Below are positions 34,503 to 46,524 of a stretch of DNA of 64,000 nucleotides, in pieces. The position numbers were made by a program, and so were the translations under genes. Location of the stretch: NCBI GenBank assembly GCA_031772625.1, contig CM062815.1, positions 118,180,989-118,244,988 of the forward strand. Reading direction: 5' to 3'. The stretch is from Pinus tabuliformis. Lineage: Eukaryota > Streptophyta > Pinopsida > Pinales > Pinaceae. Under the pieces are notes generated by a model that was not told the origin of the DNA, searched no databases, and worked only from the letters and a program-made list of their open reading frames with translations. The stretch's first letter is position 1. Each line of letters starts with the position of its first letter.

Positions 34503-35583
34503 TGGGAAATTCCACCCAAAGACAATTTTATTAAAATAATTAATATTTTTTAATGGGACCCTAAGCTTGAACATATGAAATTAAAAATATTAATGGGTAT
34601 TAATATAATTGTGGGTGTAACTTCTAGAATAAGACGAAGATCAAGTCAAAATGATCTTAGCCTTTAATTAGGAGTTAGTCTAGGTCATTGGTTGTCCAAC
34701 AAAAAGATATAAGAAGAGACTTGAGGGTCATTTGGAAAATGCACCGAGAGATCAAGAGATCGAATTTCTGAAGTGAGAAGTTCTCAAGAGGAAGTTCTGA
34801 TCGAGGAGATTTCTTACAGTTGAGGGGAAGGGATAGCATCCAATGAGAGAGAGAGATTTTCTTAGTTGGAGAATCATCAGCAAAGAGAGGCAGAGAGTGA
34901 TCTAGTAGCCCAAACGCAGAGGCTGACGCAGGGTCGCGAAGGGCCACACAGAGGTAGGACAGAGGGTGAGAGAGATTTTCATATTTTGAAAGGGAGAGTC
35001 AGTTTCAAAAGCTAGGAGTCAGGATGTGAGACCGGGAGGATGAGAGCAATGATTCTAGGTAGAAAATCAATCAGCAAAATCAGTCAGAAGACTGGGTGAC
35101 ACAGGTCCTAGAGAGGTTGATGTAAGGGCTACGTGAGGACTATGCAGAGGTAGCATAGGGCCTTCTAGAGGCACTTCATTTAGTATATGGATCAACCGAT
35201 ATTTTCTTAGTGATTTTGTGAGGTAATCTCACAAATATTGCTGCAAATATTTCCCTCTCTATAACTGAATAACCTGAGAGGTATTCAAAGATGTATTCAG
35301 AATTTGCTACTGCTCAATAATAATAAACCCTCATATCTGTTGCACTTGTTTTCCTGCATTGGCTTTTTCTGGGGACATTTTTCCAAAGTAACAGTGTCTA
35401 TTGTGTTGTATTTTATTTCTTGTTCAGTCTCTCCACATAATATTTGATTAAGTGAAGGTTGTAGTGTATGTATTACAATATTTTTTGTAGGAAACTACAA
35501 GTAATTTGTTTAAAGGAATTTAACAAATAAGAGTAATATCATCTATTGTTGCAATAGGGGGTTCCTATTGAGGAATTTTCACA
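34503..35583 (+). repeat. C2 3' LTR
   Basis: Ends GGAATTTTCACA like the 5' copy. The proposed start TGGGAAATTCC at 34503 mirrors that end imperfectly. A TATA-like motif (gatataagaag) is at about 34704. The exact start is uncertain because the matching part of the 5' LTR is missing. Confidence 0.7.
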
Positions 35584-36270
35584 ACCCACGATCATATTCC
35601 TGATGATTTTATATCTCTGGTGACTCTACTGATCCTTGTATGGAGACATTCCAATATACCTTCAAACACAATGTTTTTGCCTAGATCTATCATTAAACAA
35701 TTGTCGTCACATCTGCCACCAACCTAAGTACTACTTAGTGTTGAATGATATTATATATCGTTGTGGCACTAACTCAGTTCTTCTACGTTGTCTTACACAT
35801 GCCGAAGCAGAACACGTTATTAATGACTACCATGCAGGGGCATGTGGTGGTTATCTTTCCGGCATGGCTGCTGCCCAAAAAATTTTGTATGCAGTATTCT
35901 ACTTGCCAAACTTGTTCAAAGACTATATTACTGCAATCCAACATTTCATCCTTGTCAAATCTACGCAAATAAAATGTGTGCGCACCCTACCCCTCTTCAC
36001 CCCATTATTTATGGGGCATTTAATTCATCACTTGTAATCCCACTTCATCTGACAAACACAACTACATTGTTTTCGTTGTAGACTACTTCATGAAATGGGC
36101 TAAAGTCATTCCCATGTTTCAAGCTAATGGAGAAACCGCTACCTTATTCTTGTTTAATAAGGTAATCTATCGTTTCAGTGTAGCCCACATGATCGTTATA
36201 GACCATGGCTCCCACTTTTAGAACCATATGATGTTTGACTTGACATCTTTGCTTGGTTTTCGATAAGAAC
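35584..36270 (+). pseudogene. Ty3/gypsy integrase fragment
   Basis: The zinc-binding domain is readable: HAEAEHVINDYHAGACGGYLSGMAAAQKILYAVFYLPNLF, then CHPCQ in another frame. The core follows with VVDYFMKWAKVIPM and VIDHGSHF*NHMM, which carries the second catalytic Asp. The Glu region is gone. WYGDIPIYLQTQ upstream is the usual lead-in of Athila/Tat-type integrases. There is no RT before it; copia C2 abuts it. It is a different clade from G1 and G2. Confidence 0.85.
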
Positions 36271-36749
36271 ATTTAGATGATTATACAACTAATAGCAAAT
36301 TGTCCCTAAACTTCAATATCAACTGGGTAACTCTTAGATTTGACATGCATGAGTTATTTATGAGTGAATCATTAGTTAACTGGTTGAATACATGAAGCAG
36401 CACGCCACTATCTGACCTCCTATTAGTTCCTCCATCAGTTGGAACTAGTTTAGGTGACTTTAACCCAGTTAAACTGAATTAATTAATTACAACTCAAAAT
36501 AAACTCAACTAGGGCTCCTATAAAGTAGGAGACACTCAACTCGAATTAATTGAGCCAATTAAGTAAAATTAAATTAGTTAACTCGTACAAGTTGTCTTTT
36601 GATTAGGAATTACAATTTTATTCGTAATTTAATTCAAGGAAAAAATAAAATTAGGATTTTCTTGTTGCATTTTCAACAAGGTCATCAAGAGAAATGGAAG
36701 AGTCTTTAAGTGGTAGGATCTTGTAAAATGATGCTAACAAATTCCTCCT
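36271..36749. other. AT-rich non-coding DNA
   Basis: No gene. 'cctataaagtaggagacactc' near 36527 looks like an LTR promoter, but LTR ends could not be found. Confidence 0.35.
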
Positions 36750-36761
36750 CTGTAATATCAT

Positions 36762-36967
36762 TTTTTTTTTCACTTCTGGTTCACGAATACCCGGGTCAAT
36801 GGGTAGCCGCTACATCCAGGGTTGTTCAACACTGAGTGGACGCACCCGAAGGCATCAACACTCCTATTTACTGACCTAACCCCAAGAGCTTTTGGGATTC
36901 GACCCTGTGACCTCCTATTGGCGAGGCACTTGATTTGACCGATTGAGCTAACTCTTGGGGCTATTCG
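36762..36967 (-). mobile_element. tRNA-derived SINE
   Basis: On the minus strand it starts GCCCCAAGAG and has an A box TAGCTCAATCGGT (36938-36950) and a B box GGGTCGAATCC (36895-36905), about 33 bases apart, as in tRNA genes. A ~100-base unrelated body and an A-rich tail (T run at 36761-36772 on the plus strand) follow. CTGTAATATCAT occurs at 36750-36761 and again at 36968-36979, a 12-bp target duplication. The head is too diverged to be a functional tRNA. A short LINE-mobilised SINE fits all features. Confidence 0.88.
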
Positions 36968-36979
36968 CTGTAATATCAT

Positions 36980-38407
36980 ATTAATATTATTATATAAATA
37001 TTTTTATAACATGAGTATAATAATATTTGTATTTATTTTATGTTAGTTTTTCTCGCATTAGACAGGTGTTCTAGTCTCAATGATTGTGTCAAATAGGGAT
37101 CTTCAAAACCCCAAAAATGTTTTGCAAGATAATCTTGTGAAATGCCTTAATTAAATTAATTAACCATCATTCAAATTTCTCCTAAATTTAATGTAGGAAA
37201 ACTAGTTAATTAATAATGATTAATTAGTGAAAGGTGAGAAAGCTCTAGAAACTCACATGGATTGAGTTTGAGATGATCTCAGTTGTTGATGGATATCTAA
37301 TCACAACTATTGGTTCACCAACGAGATATTATAAGAGTAGGCCAATGAAGATGGATGTAACAACCTCCTCCCACATTTACCCAAGTTAACCGGTCCGCTA
37401 GGGTAAACATGTGACGAGAGGCTACTATGATGCGATTCAATTCCCCATGTATAGTTAAGGAATTGGAACTAACAAAACCAAACCAATTTGACCTTTCACA
37501 CATGCTACAGAACCTTTAGGAACCAACCATCCCTTCTAGGTGACCAACCCCTGAGGCAACTTGAAATTTCACTGATATGGACCGATAATTGCTCACATGG
37601 CAAGCCATGCATGCGACTGAGACCTTACAGTTTTTCCCACAGCAAGGGAATGCCAACGACTATGGAATTTTTTAGCTAGTTCTGGGCTAGTGACCCTAGA
37701 TTTTATGCCACTGTTTTAGAGCCAAGTCTCAAGCCACTGCCCAAAACTTCAAGAAACTTCCATAAATGATAAATGACATTGGAACAAAGGCACTAATGCA
37801 AACACTTGATCAATGACTTGATTGGACCCCTACTAGCCATCACAAGCATTTCATCAAACATGTCACAAATATGAAATGTACAGGTGATAACAACAAATAT
37901 GAGCATAGGGGTCTCGTACTTATCTAAGATTCATAAAGAAGCATTATTTCCATTCACAATAGTTGCATTATCATCTATTAGTTCATGTATTCATTTTACA
38001 TTCATTTGCAAATAAAAACATGATGAGATCCATACATCAAGTCTGACATAAAACATACTCATAACCAACATATAACAAACAAAAACAACAAGGATATAAC
38101 AGCCATGAGAATCACATATAAGCCAATACATTTACACATGAAATACCAAGGAGAAAGCTCTCTTATTAATGAATGTGTCTGGGACTTCCACGAACCACCT
38201 GAACATAGATTGACTGAACCAAATATTTCTTTTAGCTAATCACCTCTGTGTCATATTCCAAGCATGAATGTTGGAATCAAAGCCAAACCAAACTAGGTTT
38301 CCTCAGGCTTTACCGCAATCCCCATCAGATCACTAAGCCCTAAAAAATCATGGATTCCATTGGATTTATCCACCTACACCGTGAGGAATTTTCTTGTCTC
38401 GTAGTCT
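36980..38407. other. Non-coding DNA
   Basis: No gene supported. TGTAACAACCTCC at about 37357 resembles a gypsy LTR start, with no confirmed partner. The stretch leads into the 68-bp repeat, which could lie inside that LTR. Confidence 0.35.
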
Positions 38408-38760
38408 CTAGGCTTTACCATATATCTCGCCATACAATGGTTAAGGATTCGTAGGCTTAATCAAGGCTCCGCCCTCCAGGCTTTACCATATATTCTGTCA
38501 TTCATCCATCAAGGATTCCTAGGCCTAATCAAGACTCTGCCCTCTAGGCTTTACCATATATTCCGTCATTCATCCATCAAGGATTCCTAGGCCTAATCAA
38601 GACTTTGCCCTCCAGGATTTACCATATATTCCATCATTCATCCATCAAGGATTCCTAGACCTAATCGAGGGCACACACCTCTAGGCTTTACCGTATATCC
38701 TGCTATTTCGCCGATCAAGGATTCCTAGGTCCATGAAGGCACATAAAATTTGGCTTTACT
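38408..38760. repeat. 68-bp tandem repeat, about five copies
   Basis: Units begin AGGCTTTACCATATATTC and contain CATCAAGGATTCCTAGGCC. Starts at 38478, 38546 and 38614 give a 68-bp period. The outer copies are more diverged. Confidence 0.92.
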
Positions 38761-40483
38761 GCAATCCCAATCTGGTGCAGGATTCCTATTCCTTGTGCTA
38801 TTTCTTTTAGAAACCAGTTCACTCAGTGTCGAAACCATCTAGAAACCTATCTCAACCAAATACAAGAGAATCCATCACACCATGGTTATCTGGAAATGGA
38901 AAGGCAAGGCTGAAGAATACTGTCACACCTAGAAAAACCCATGCCAATGAAATTAAGAGAACCAAATACACAGATGCATGTACCATGCATGCCACATATA
39001 GCAAATAAATCACACATGAAAATCAATACTTGTAAATAATCCTACTGTAGTTTCTAGATGTTTCTCTTCCTTGCTTGACCCTTGCTTTCCTCTTCCTTCT
39101 TGGTCCTTCCTTTGATTTCCTTGATCCAATGCTAGAGTTCTCCAAGAATGATCTAAGTGTATAAGAGTGAGATGGAGAGAGAGAGAATAGAGAGAGAGCT
39201 CCAAAGATGAACTAACAAAAGGCTACCAACTAATCCTTAGAAGCATTTTTATTAATGAGGCCTCTATTTTCTTCAATTTTCCATTATTTTCCTTCATTTT
39301 CTTCCTCACATGCAACCTGTGACCTTCAACCTTCCTTTTTTCTTAATTTCCCTTATTTTCATAAATAAAATGCAAATTGATGCCTCAAGCCTTTCTAAAG
39401 CCTTTTCCATTCCCTTTTCCATTGCCTTTTCCAATTACCTTAGCCATAATAAACCAAATGAACACCCACACTAGGATTTTTTTCCCAACATTCAACTTGG
39501 AATACATGTGCCATTACCTTGGTCTTATTATTTTTCTTTTACATGAATTTTTAACCAGGGCGTTAGTTCTCAGATTGTCCCCACATGTGAATGACTCAAA
39601 TACTCATTCACTAAGGACTGAGAATCCCTCCCGCTCTAGGTGTTATAGGCTGACCTCTAGTGCACCACAGGGGGTAACCCTGATGATAATTATATAATTT
39701 TCAATAAGAAAAGATAATAAGATCAATTGATGATAATTTATTTGTTGTAGTAACTCTATGGTATTAACAGAAGAGGAGGTAATATAAAAAACAATCCCTG
39801 CAAGTTATAACCCAGATGCGAAAGATGAACCTTAACAAATAAATTTCAAAATTAGATTATAAAAAGTTAAAGAAAAACTGAATAAGAACAGACATAAAAG
39901 ATATGAGATGTTGAATCATTCAAATATAATAAGAGATCATTTCAACATGTACAAATGTTCTCCAACTTTCCATCCCAACTGTCTGAAGATAGTCATGTTC
40001 AATAATAAATATTGAAACCTAAAACTTGTAGAGATGATATAGAAACTTATATATTTAAAATGCGAACAACATCATACACAGACAAATTACAAAATGTAAC
40101 ACTGTAACAATCATAAATGTAAAACAAAAATTGTCATAAGTTAAGAGACAAGCTTCTAAGGAAAATGAAAATCAAAGGTTGGTGACCTAATAATTCAGAT
40201 CAATAATATGATATTAGAAAATAAACGAATAAATGAAATAATTTGTAAACGAGAATAATTCTCAGATTTATCTTTCCATGATTGTCATGCACACACAAAC
40301 AAACACAACAAAATTAATCTAAAACATGAGGAAAAGATGCTAGTGATGTAATAATAGATTGTGTAACATGTACAAGCAGCTTCACAAAATCGATAGTTAT
40401 CACTTCTTTCAACCACCCCCCCTTTACGCCAAACATGGTCTTAAATAATTAGTCTCAAACATAATTGACTGATTAATTATCTT
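38761..40483. other. Non-coding DNA
   Basis: No gene found. It has a GA-rich stretch at 39170-39200 and is strongly AT-rich after 39700. Confidence 0.4.
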
Positions 40484-40796
40484 TGTTAGATACGCATGCA
40501 ATGGATAGAAGATAGGATAGATCAGACTTGAATGCATTTCATTATTCACATGATATATATATTTATACAAGTCTAGTGAGCCTTGGTTTCATATTCCAAG
40601 TGGTCTCTTGGACTCCCTTTGATTTTTCAGCTTCCACACCAATGCTTAGAGGATTAGGTGTCAAAATTCCCCCCAATTAATCTGAATGGGTATATATGAG
40701 TCCAAGAAGAGAGTTATAATACAAAATGTTCAAAAATATGGATGGAATCACTAGGCTAAATGTGCTCTCTAAAATGTTGGTATGAGGTGGTGGTTT

Positions 40797-41175
40797 AAGG
40801 GTGACCACCAACATTGGAACACTTAGTGCAATTCTTGGAACTCTTCCAAATCTTGCAAGAAGTTTAGTTCTTCAGCTAGAGGAAGTGCTCCTTAATTCTT
40901 TTGAAGAGGGAGACCTCCAACCTAGAAGAAGGGAGGTATAAAACCTGCATAAAAAGGGAGAACCTCAACCTGAAAAGGGAGGTCTCAACTTGTGGTGTTT
41001 TTAGGATGACCACCAACTTTGGAATGCCTAATGCAATTCCTGGAACTCTTTTGAAACTGGCAAGAAGTTGAAGTCTTCTGCTAGAGGAAGTGTCCCCAAT
41101 TCTTTGAAGAGGGAGAATCTCAACTTGAAAAGGGAGGTCTCAACCCCACATAGATGGTTTAAGGATGACCACCAA
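40797..41175. repeat. Three diverged copies of a 160-205 bp segment in C4
   Basis: Each copy starts near GATGACCACCAAC (40802, 41008, 41165) and includes 'caagaagtt...ctagaggaagtg' and 'gaagagggaga' blocks. Confidence 0.8.
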
Positions 41176-41858
41176 CTAAAGGCTTTCTCATGGGCATCTT
41201 TGTCTCTGGCTAAAACTCTGAATCTGATATGGCAGGTTGTGGCTCATGCTTGCTTGATGTGGCTTTGAAACTCGTATATGACCATCACTTCCCCCACTTT
41301 TAGATACAAGGTGAGAAGATGCAAAAAACTCAACTGCAAGAATGTTCAATACTCTAGAACTTTTTTTGTTATATGACTGAAATATCTTCTTGGTTGTTGA
41401 AGCCCGCTGCCAAGAAACGATCCATCCAAGATAAATCTTTGTTCTTGAAAGAGGCTTATTTATGAAGCATTTGTTTGAAGAATGAGTGGTTTTATGAAAA
41501 TTACATGGATGAAGATCAAAACAGTTTTCGTATGGCTAACTTGGTCACAGTGTTGGCATTTAACAACTTTTGGCTAGGAATGTGGAGTAGAATCTAGAAC
41601 AGGTGAAGGTGAACCGCCATGAAGAATCCCAACAATTCAAAATTGAATGGGCTTGGAATATTCTGGAATATGAAAGGACACCTCCTTATCATATCCAAGA
41701 CCTATTTTTTTCTTATTGTTGGCAAGCTCTTCCTAAACTATGATGACTGGCTTGGGAAGTGCATACTGAATTTCCACACATGTATTCAAATTTGCTTCTG
41801 ATATGAGCACTTGACTTGAATCAACCTCAACATGATTGAATTGATGACTTGTTGGCTG

Positions 41859-42101
41859 CTAATAGGATCCTGTTTCAAAGTTAGATAGGGAATTGTTCTG
41901 AACAAAAACAACTTCATAAGGATGTTGTAACTCATCTCTCTGTAATTGTGATTCAAGTTGTAAAAACTCTATCTTCTCTTGTGCATTTTTAAAATAGTTT
42001 TGGATATAAGAAAGAGTGTTCTTGCTAATTTTAAGTGTGCTTTCAGTAGTAGACACAATTAGAGTTCTCAATAACTCTAGTAAATTGTCCATTTCAGCCA
42101 T
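41859..42101 (-). CDS. Hypothetical 80-codon ORF inside C4
   Basis: The frame from MAEMDNLLELLRTLIVSTTES is rich in Leu, Gln and Glu (FLQLESQLQRDELQH) and may form a coiled coil. I do not recognise it. It may be a relic of a larger gene carried by C4, or chance. Confidence 0.25.
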   Translation of the reverse strand: MAEMDNLLELLRTLIVSTTESTLKISKNTLSYIQNYFKNAQEKIEFLQLESQLQRDELQHPYEVVFVQNNSLSNFETGSY

Positions 42102-42199
42102 TTTATCAGCAACTCAAATTTAATGCATATTCAACACAATAGTGAATGTCCAATGGTGAATGACCAACATAAATATAAACCAACCTTCAATTATTCGTT

Positions 42200-42670
42200 G
42201 TAATAATATTCACAACTAGAGCAGGTGACTCAAACTCGTTGCTTCCTTTTACAAGTCCATATACAACATTTAAGTATCAAACCATATACATCTCCAGTAC
42301 CATCTACAGTTCTTTCTGTCCCAGATGCATATGTGGTTGCCCAAGCAAAAGCACCAGTTTGGGCATATTACACATATATAAAACGAATCCCCCTCTATCT
42401 ATTCGTCGGATGCTTCATTCATCCATTTTGGTAAAAGAATGAAAAGAGTTTCCCTCCCATAAAGAGAGGAAAGATAATGAAACCGGCCGGACATAGAGGG
42501 ACGAAAGAGAATCTAAGGTTTGGGTTTCACCTGTCTCGGGAACCATGGGGGCCGGCCTTAGCAACGGTGGCTCACTGGGGGGGTCTAGAATACTACTGTA
42601 GTTTTTAGGGATCAATAAATGAATTGTGCCATTATCTGTTATTTCCGGGTCTTTCTGTTGCATTCATTCA
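42200..42670. other. Compositional island inside C4
   Basis: Contains GC-rich palindromic pieces (ccggccgg, ggggccggcc) in otherwise AT-rich DNA. A minus-strand stretch reads AQTGAFAWATTYASGTERTVDGTGDVYGL without a stop. The origin is not recognised; captured organelle or host-gene DNA is possible. Confidence 0.35.
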
Positions 42671-44044
42671 CGACAAGAAAAAACCACCTGCGTCTGGTGC
42701 TTCACCTTACTTTTTGTGCACGCACAAGTGCATTCAATATATTGAATGCTATATTTAATGTTGCATTCTCACACATTGTCCAATATTCTATATGTTTTCT
42801 TGCCACTAGGGAATACTTTTTTTCTTGATGTCAAATAGTTGCTTTGATATAGACCAACTCGTATATACCATTGACTGACTGTCATATAAATTAATTTTAT
42901 GGACTGACTCTCAACTTCATGTATGAATAATCTAACTCGTGTATATATGAATGGAACCTCAAAATGATTTAAATCATATATATAAATGGTTTGACCTTCA
43001 AAGCACATGTGTAAATGATTCAACATAAGAATTGAATGTCCCTCAAAGCAAACACCAATATACCAATGCAAGAAATCAACTCTTCAACGCAAATGTATCA
43101 CTACTCAAGCATACAATATAATACATTTAACACAATACATTCAACACAATATATAAATGTTCCATATTCTCCAACATGAGATAACGTCATACATTCAATG
43201 CAAATGCAGACTATAATCACCATATAATTCACTTCTTAATGCAACATTCAACACACATAATAGAAGGGGAAACTCATTGCTTCATTCACAATTCCAGCAT
43301 ATTCAGTACAACGTAAAATTGTTTTGTATTCCCTTCAACCTTCAAATATTTAGGCAAGAATCAAAAGAGACAAAGTTGGGCATGGTAAGATAAATATTTT
43401 CTTTGATGGTCGATACCTCTAGTAGAAGCAGCATTGCTGCAAATATGGACATGAAACATGTGATGGATGAAACATTCTCATATGGGGGTTCTCACAAGAG
43501 AGTAGCTTGAACAACGTGGCCTTGTGCTTTGAGTCCATAAATTCTCATTGCCACCAATGATACCATCCATTGCAAACACAAACATGGCCTAAATCATGAT
43601 CTTCTATGGTCTTTTGTTGTGAAATGAATTGATATCGACTCTCTATGGGAGAGGGAAACTCAATGGTAAACATACATAGATATATTAATATGTAGGCATG
43701 TAGATATATGAGAGGTAGAGAATAGGTAGAGAGGAAATAATGTCAAAAAGGAGTTACAAGGGGCAAAGGAAAACAAAAATTGGAACATGCAGACTTGTGA
43801 TCTGATACCATGTTAGAGGCACATGCAATGGACATAAGATGGGATAGATCAATATTGAATTCATTTCATTGTTCACATGATATACATATTTATACAAATC
43901 TAGTGACCCTTGGTTTCGTATTCCAAGTGGTCTCTTTCCCTTTGAATATTTAGCTTTCACACCAAACCTTAGAGGATTATATGTCCAATAGTCTTAAATG
44001 TAACAAATTTGAATTAAAATAAAACAACTACTAAAATAATATGA

Positions 44045-46455
44045 TTATATGTCATGATGCCTTCGCGACTTTGAAGTCTTGACTTTCTTCATTGTGCATA
44101 TAGAGGAGAAAGCGTAGGCCCCACACATCCTGGCTATAGGGGCCTGAGTCGTGATTAAAGGAATTTCACTCCAATCTTCCGGCTGCTCCGTTATAGATTG
44201 CATTGGTGGAATTGTTTGAACAACTTGAGTGGTTGAGGAGACATGTTCAATAACGTGATTTTGTTTCAAATGGTTCCTTAGCTTAGCCATGTTATCCAAT
44301 TTTGTGGAGAGAGGAAACACATTGATCTCTAGTAGGAAGATATATCTCTCCTGCAATTTCATCTTCGAAGGTGTTGATAAGATCAATGAGTGAATCGATA
44401 TCTTTCAATCTTTCATCAAGAGCCAAGGCTATACTTTTTGCTTCTAAGTTTGCACTCTTAATAATACCCTTTTTCATAGTAGAGAGGATTTCAACGTAGG
44501 ATCTGACTGTAGAGATCTTTTATCTGAGTTCCCTCCATATCTCACCTTTATGTTGAATTAACACTTGCTTACCTGTGTGGGTAAGTTTAATCACTTCTTG
44601 TAGGGTCTTAATCTCATTATTCTTTTCCTTTAGAGTAGTTTGAATTTGTTCAATCTCTTCATTTTTTCGATTTACCAAATTCTCCCCTTTATCTTCAACT
44701 TTATCCTTCTCGAACTAGAGCAATTCCAGTTTTTACTTTAACTAATTTATCTTAACACGTAGTACCTCGAACTCTTAAGTTTCAGATATTTGAGTAGAGT
44801 TAAGAGCTCGATCCACTGAGGCCTTGTATTCTGCCAAGAGCTTGAGGTGATGCTCCTCTTTTTTGTAGGATTTTGTCTTCAGTAGCTCCATTTGTTTAAG
44901 GGTCTCTTGATGTTCTTCCTCCTTGAGCCGCAAGGCTATTTCCATCTCTTGGAGATGGGTTTCAACCTCTTCTTTTCTTTCAAATGCCTAAATTAAAACA
45001 TGAGGTTCATGATCAGGTATTTTTAGAATAGCTTGTAAAGATTTGATCTCTTTTTCTTTTTCTTCCAACAAATTATTAACAAGTCCAGTGTCTTTAGGTT
45101 GTTCGTATTGTCAGACTACTATATCTTATAATTATTTTATTCAAAAAATTTTTTTTCTTTAGATCCACGAGTGTCACATGCAGTTAATCAGAAACCTTTT
45201 CAAACATTGTCTGCATTTTTCTATTTCCTGCAGTTGTGTCCAATAATCTCTAAGCCACAAATTTTCCTATGTGTCTATGAAGATTGATAAAATCCATATC
45301 ATACACCTTCCCCAAGTTAATATCCATGGAATAAGTTCAAGATCCCAACTCCTGTTGATTTTCCTCGATTTCTTGCTAGACAATTGTAAGATTCAAAATA
45401 TTCAATTCAAAGTTAGTGGTAGAAATAATTCGGGGTCCACTTGTAGAAGTTGCATCTTTAAGTGTTGTAATCTTTGTTAATTGGTATTTTTCCAATAACA
45501 AAACCAAATCCGCACCGCTATCAATTATTTGTTTTCCTCTAGTAAAACTATGTTTAATGCTAAGGGCTTGTGCCCCTGAATCTCTTGGCCCTATGTCATT
45601 AATAACTTGTTTAATTTCTTTATCCATTTTCTCTACCTCTTGTTCAAAGATTTCAGTGTCAATACTGTCTTTGTTTTCCTTTACCTGTTGTGACATTTTG
45701 GACGGGGTCAAAAACTATGCTTTCCTTTTTGCCATAGTGGCTAGAGCGATAGGGGTTGTGTTTATTTCATGCATCTATATTTCAGTACCTCTAGTAGTAA
45801 CATAAGTTGTTCCCTCACCTTTTGTAGGTACATGTGTCGCCATTTGTATGATATCATCCATAGGTAATAAAACATTTGCCACCTCTTCTTCTTTAGGCTT
45901 TCTCTCATGAGTATAGGTTGATAACCCTACCTATTTCTTTAATCCTAAGATGATTCCCAAAGGATCATAATGCCAACTATTGTCCTGCAGGAATCCAAAA
46001 GACAACATTTCCTTTTCTAGGATATCTATAGCATTTTTATTTTTGGAAATTAGAGGTGAAATTGCATATGGATAGTTAAATAATGCTCCTTTTTTCTTAG
46101 AGACAAAATGTAATTCATTCACAATAGTCTTTTGCCTAAGAACCTCATAAGCAAACAATAAGGGAGAAACATACTTTGGTAGATGAAAGGGCTGCTTTTC
46201 AAAACCATATAAATGAATCACAATAAAGTTAGGGTATAAAAACCAACTCCCTATACTTTTCTCTTCAGTAAGCCTTAATATTTTTCTCTGCTCCTCTGAA
46301 ATTTTGTCTACCTCTGCCTCTATTATTTTAACCTTTAGAGGATAAGCAAAGCAATCCATATATTGGGAATATGAGTGAGGGATATGCTGAGGATAGATTA
46401 CATCAATCCATTTGTAAATTTCCTTCTCTTTATTATCAACATTCGTAATACTCAT
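44045..46455 (-). pseudogene. Decayed gene of unknown family: globular N-terminus plus long coiled coil
   Basis: The 174-codon opening frame (46455-45931) starts MSITNVDNKEKEIYKWIDVIYPQ and contains FHLPKYVSPLLFAYEVLRQ, ELHFVSKKKG and SWHYDPLGIILGL. 45711-45376 continues with an acidic, Lys-rich stretch. From about 45110 to 44480 a single minus-strand reading, interrupted by about five stops, is almost pure heptad-like text (EEKEKEIKSLQAIL, HLQEMEIALRLKEEEHQETLKQMELLK, NRKNEEIEQIQTTLKEKNNEIKTLQ). 44477-44292 and 44386-44045 carry it on. Total about 800 codons. I do not recognise a named domain. It sits between C4 and C5, without its own LTRs in view. It could be an extra ORF of a lost retroelement, like the one in G5. 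Confidence 0.6.
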
Positions 46456-46524
46456 GAGGAGCTTGGTAGATAGAAAATAGGAGGGGTAATTGAAGAGGAC
46501 TAGATGAATTAAATAGGTACAATG

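Larger units (their letters stand above)
23700..35583 (+). mobile_element. C2: gag-only copia element, 5' LTR split by G2
   Basis: The 5' LTR pieces are about 23700-24091 and 32052-32555. The 3' LTR is about 34503-35583. Together the 5' pieces match the 3' LTR except for roughly its first 190 bases. The internal part (32556-34502) is under 2 kb with a gag remnant and no protease, integrase or RT. Removing G2 restores a continuous LTR with one GCAGA at the junction. The 5' U3 is missing or strongly diverged. Confidence 0.85.
40484..43987 (-). mobile_element. C4: short-LTR copia-like element without pol
   Basis: LTRs of about 180 bp at 40484-40663 and 43811-43987 start TGTTAGA and end GTCA/TCCA and agree at roughly five bases in six. 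The minus-strand primer site TGGTATCAGATC lies beside the right LTR (43799-43810) and a purine tract TTGGGGGGAATTT beside the left one. Both LTRs hold a minus-strand TATAAATA. The 3.1-kb interior has no gag, RT or integrase. Flanks ATCTT and ATAGT agree at three of five bases, so a target duplication is not established. Confidence 0.8.

Noticed and set aside
36870..36960. Functional tRNA gene
   Set aside because: A and B boxes are present but the cloverleaf cannot be formed; the A tail and target duplication show a SINE.
38408..38760. CRISPR-like array
   Set aside because: Units are directly adjacent with no unique spacers, and the DNA is eukaryotic.
40484..43987. Perfect target duplication for C4
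   Set aside because: Flanks ATCTT and ATAGT agree at only three of five bases.
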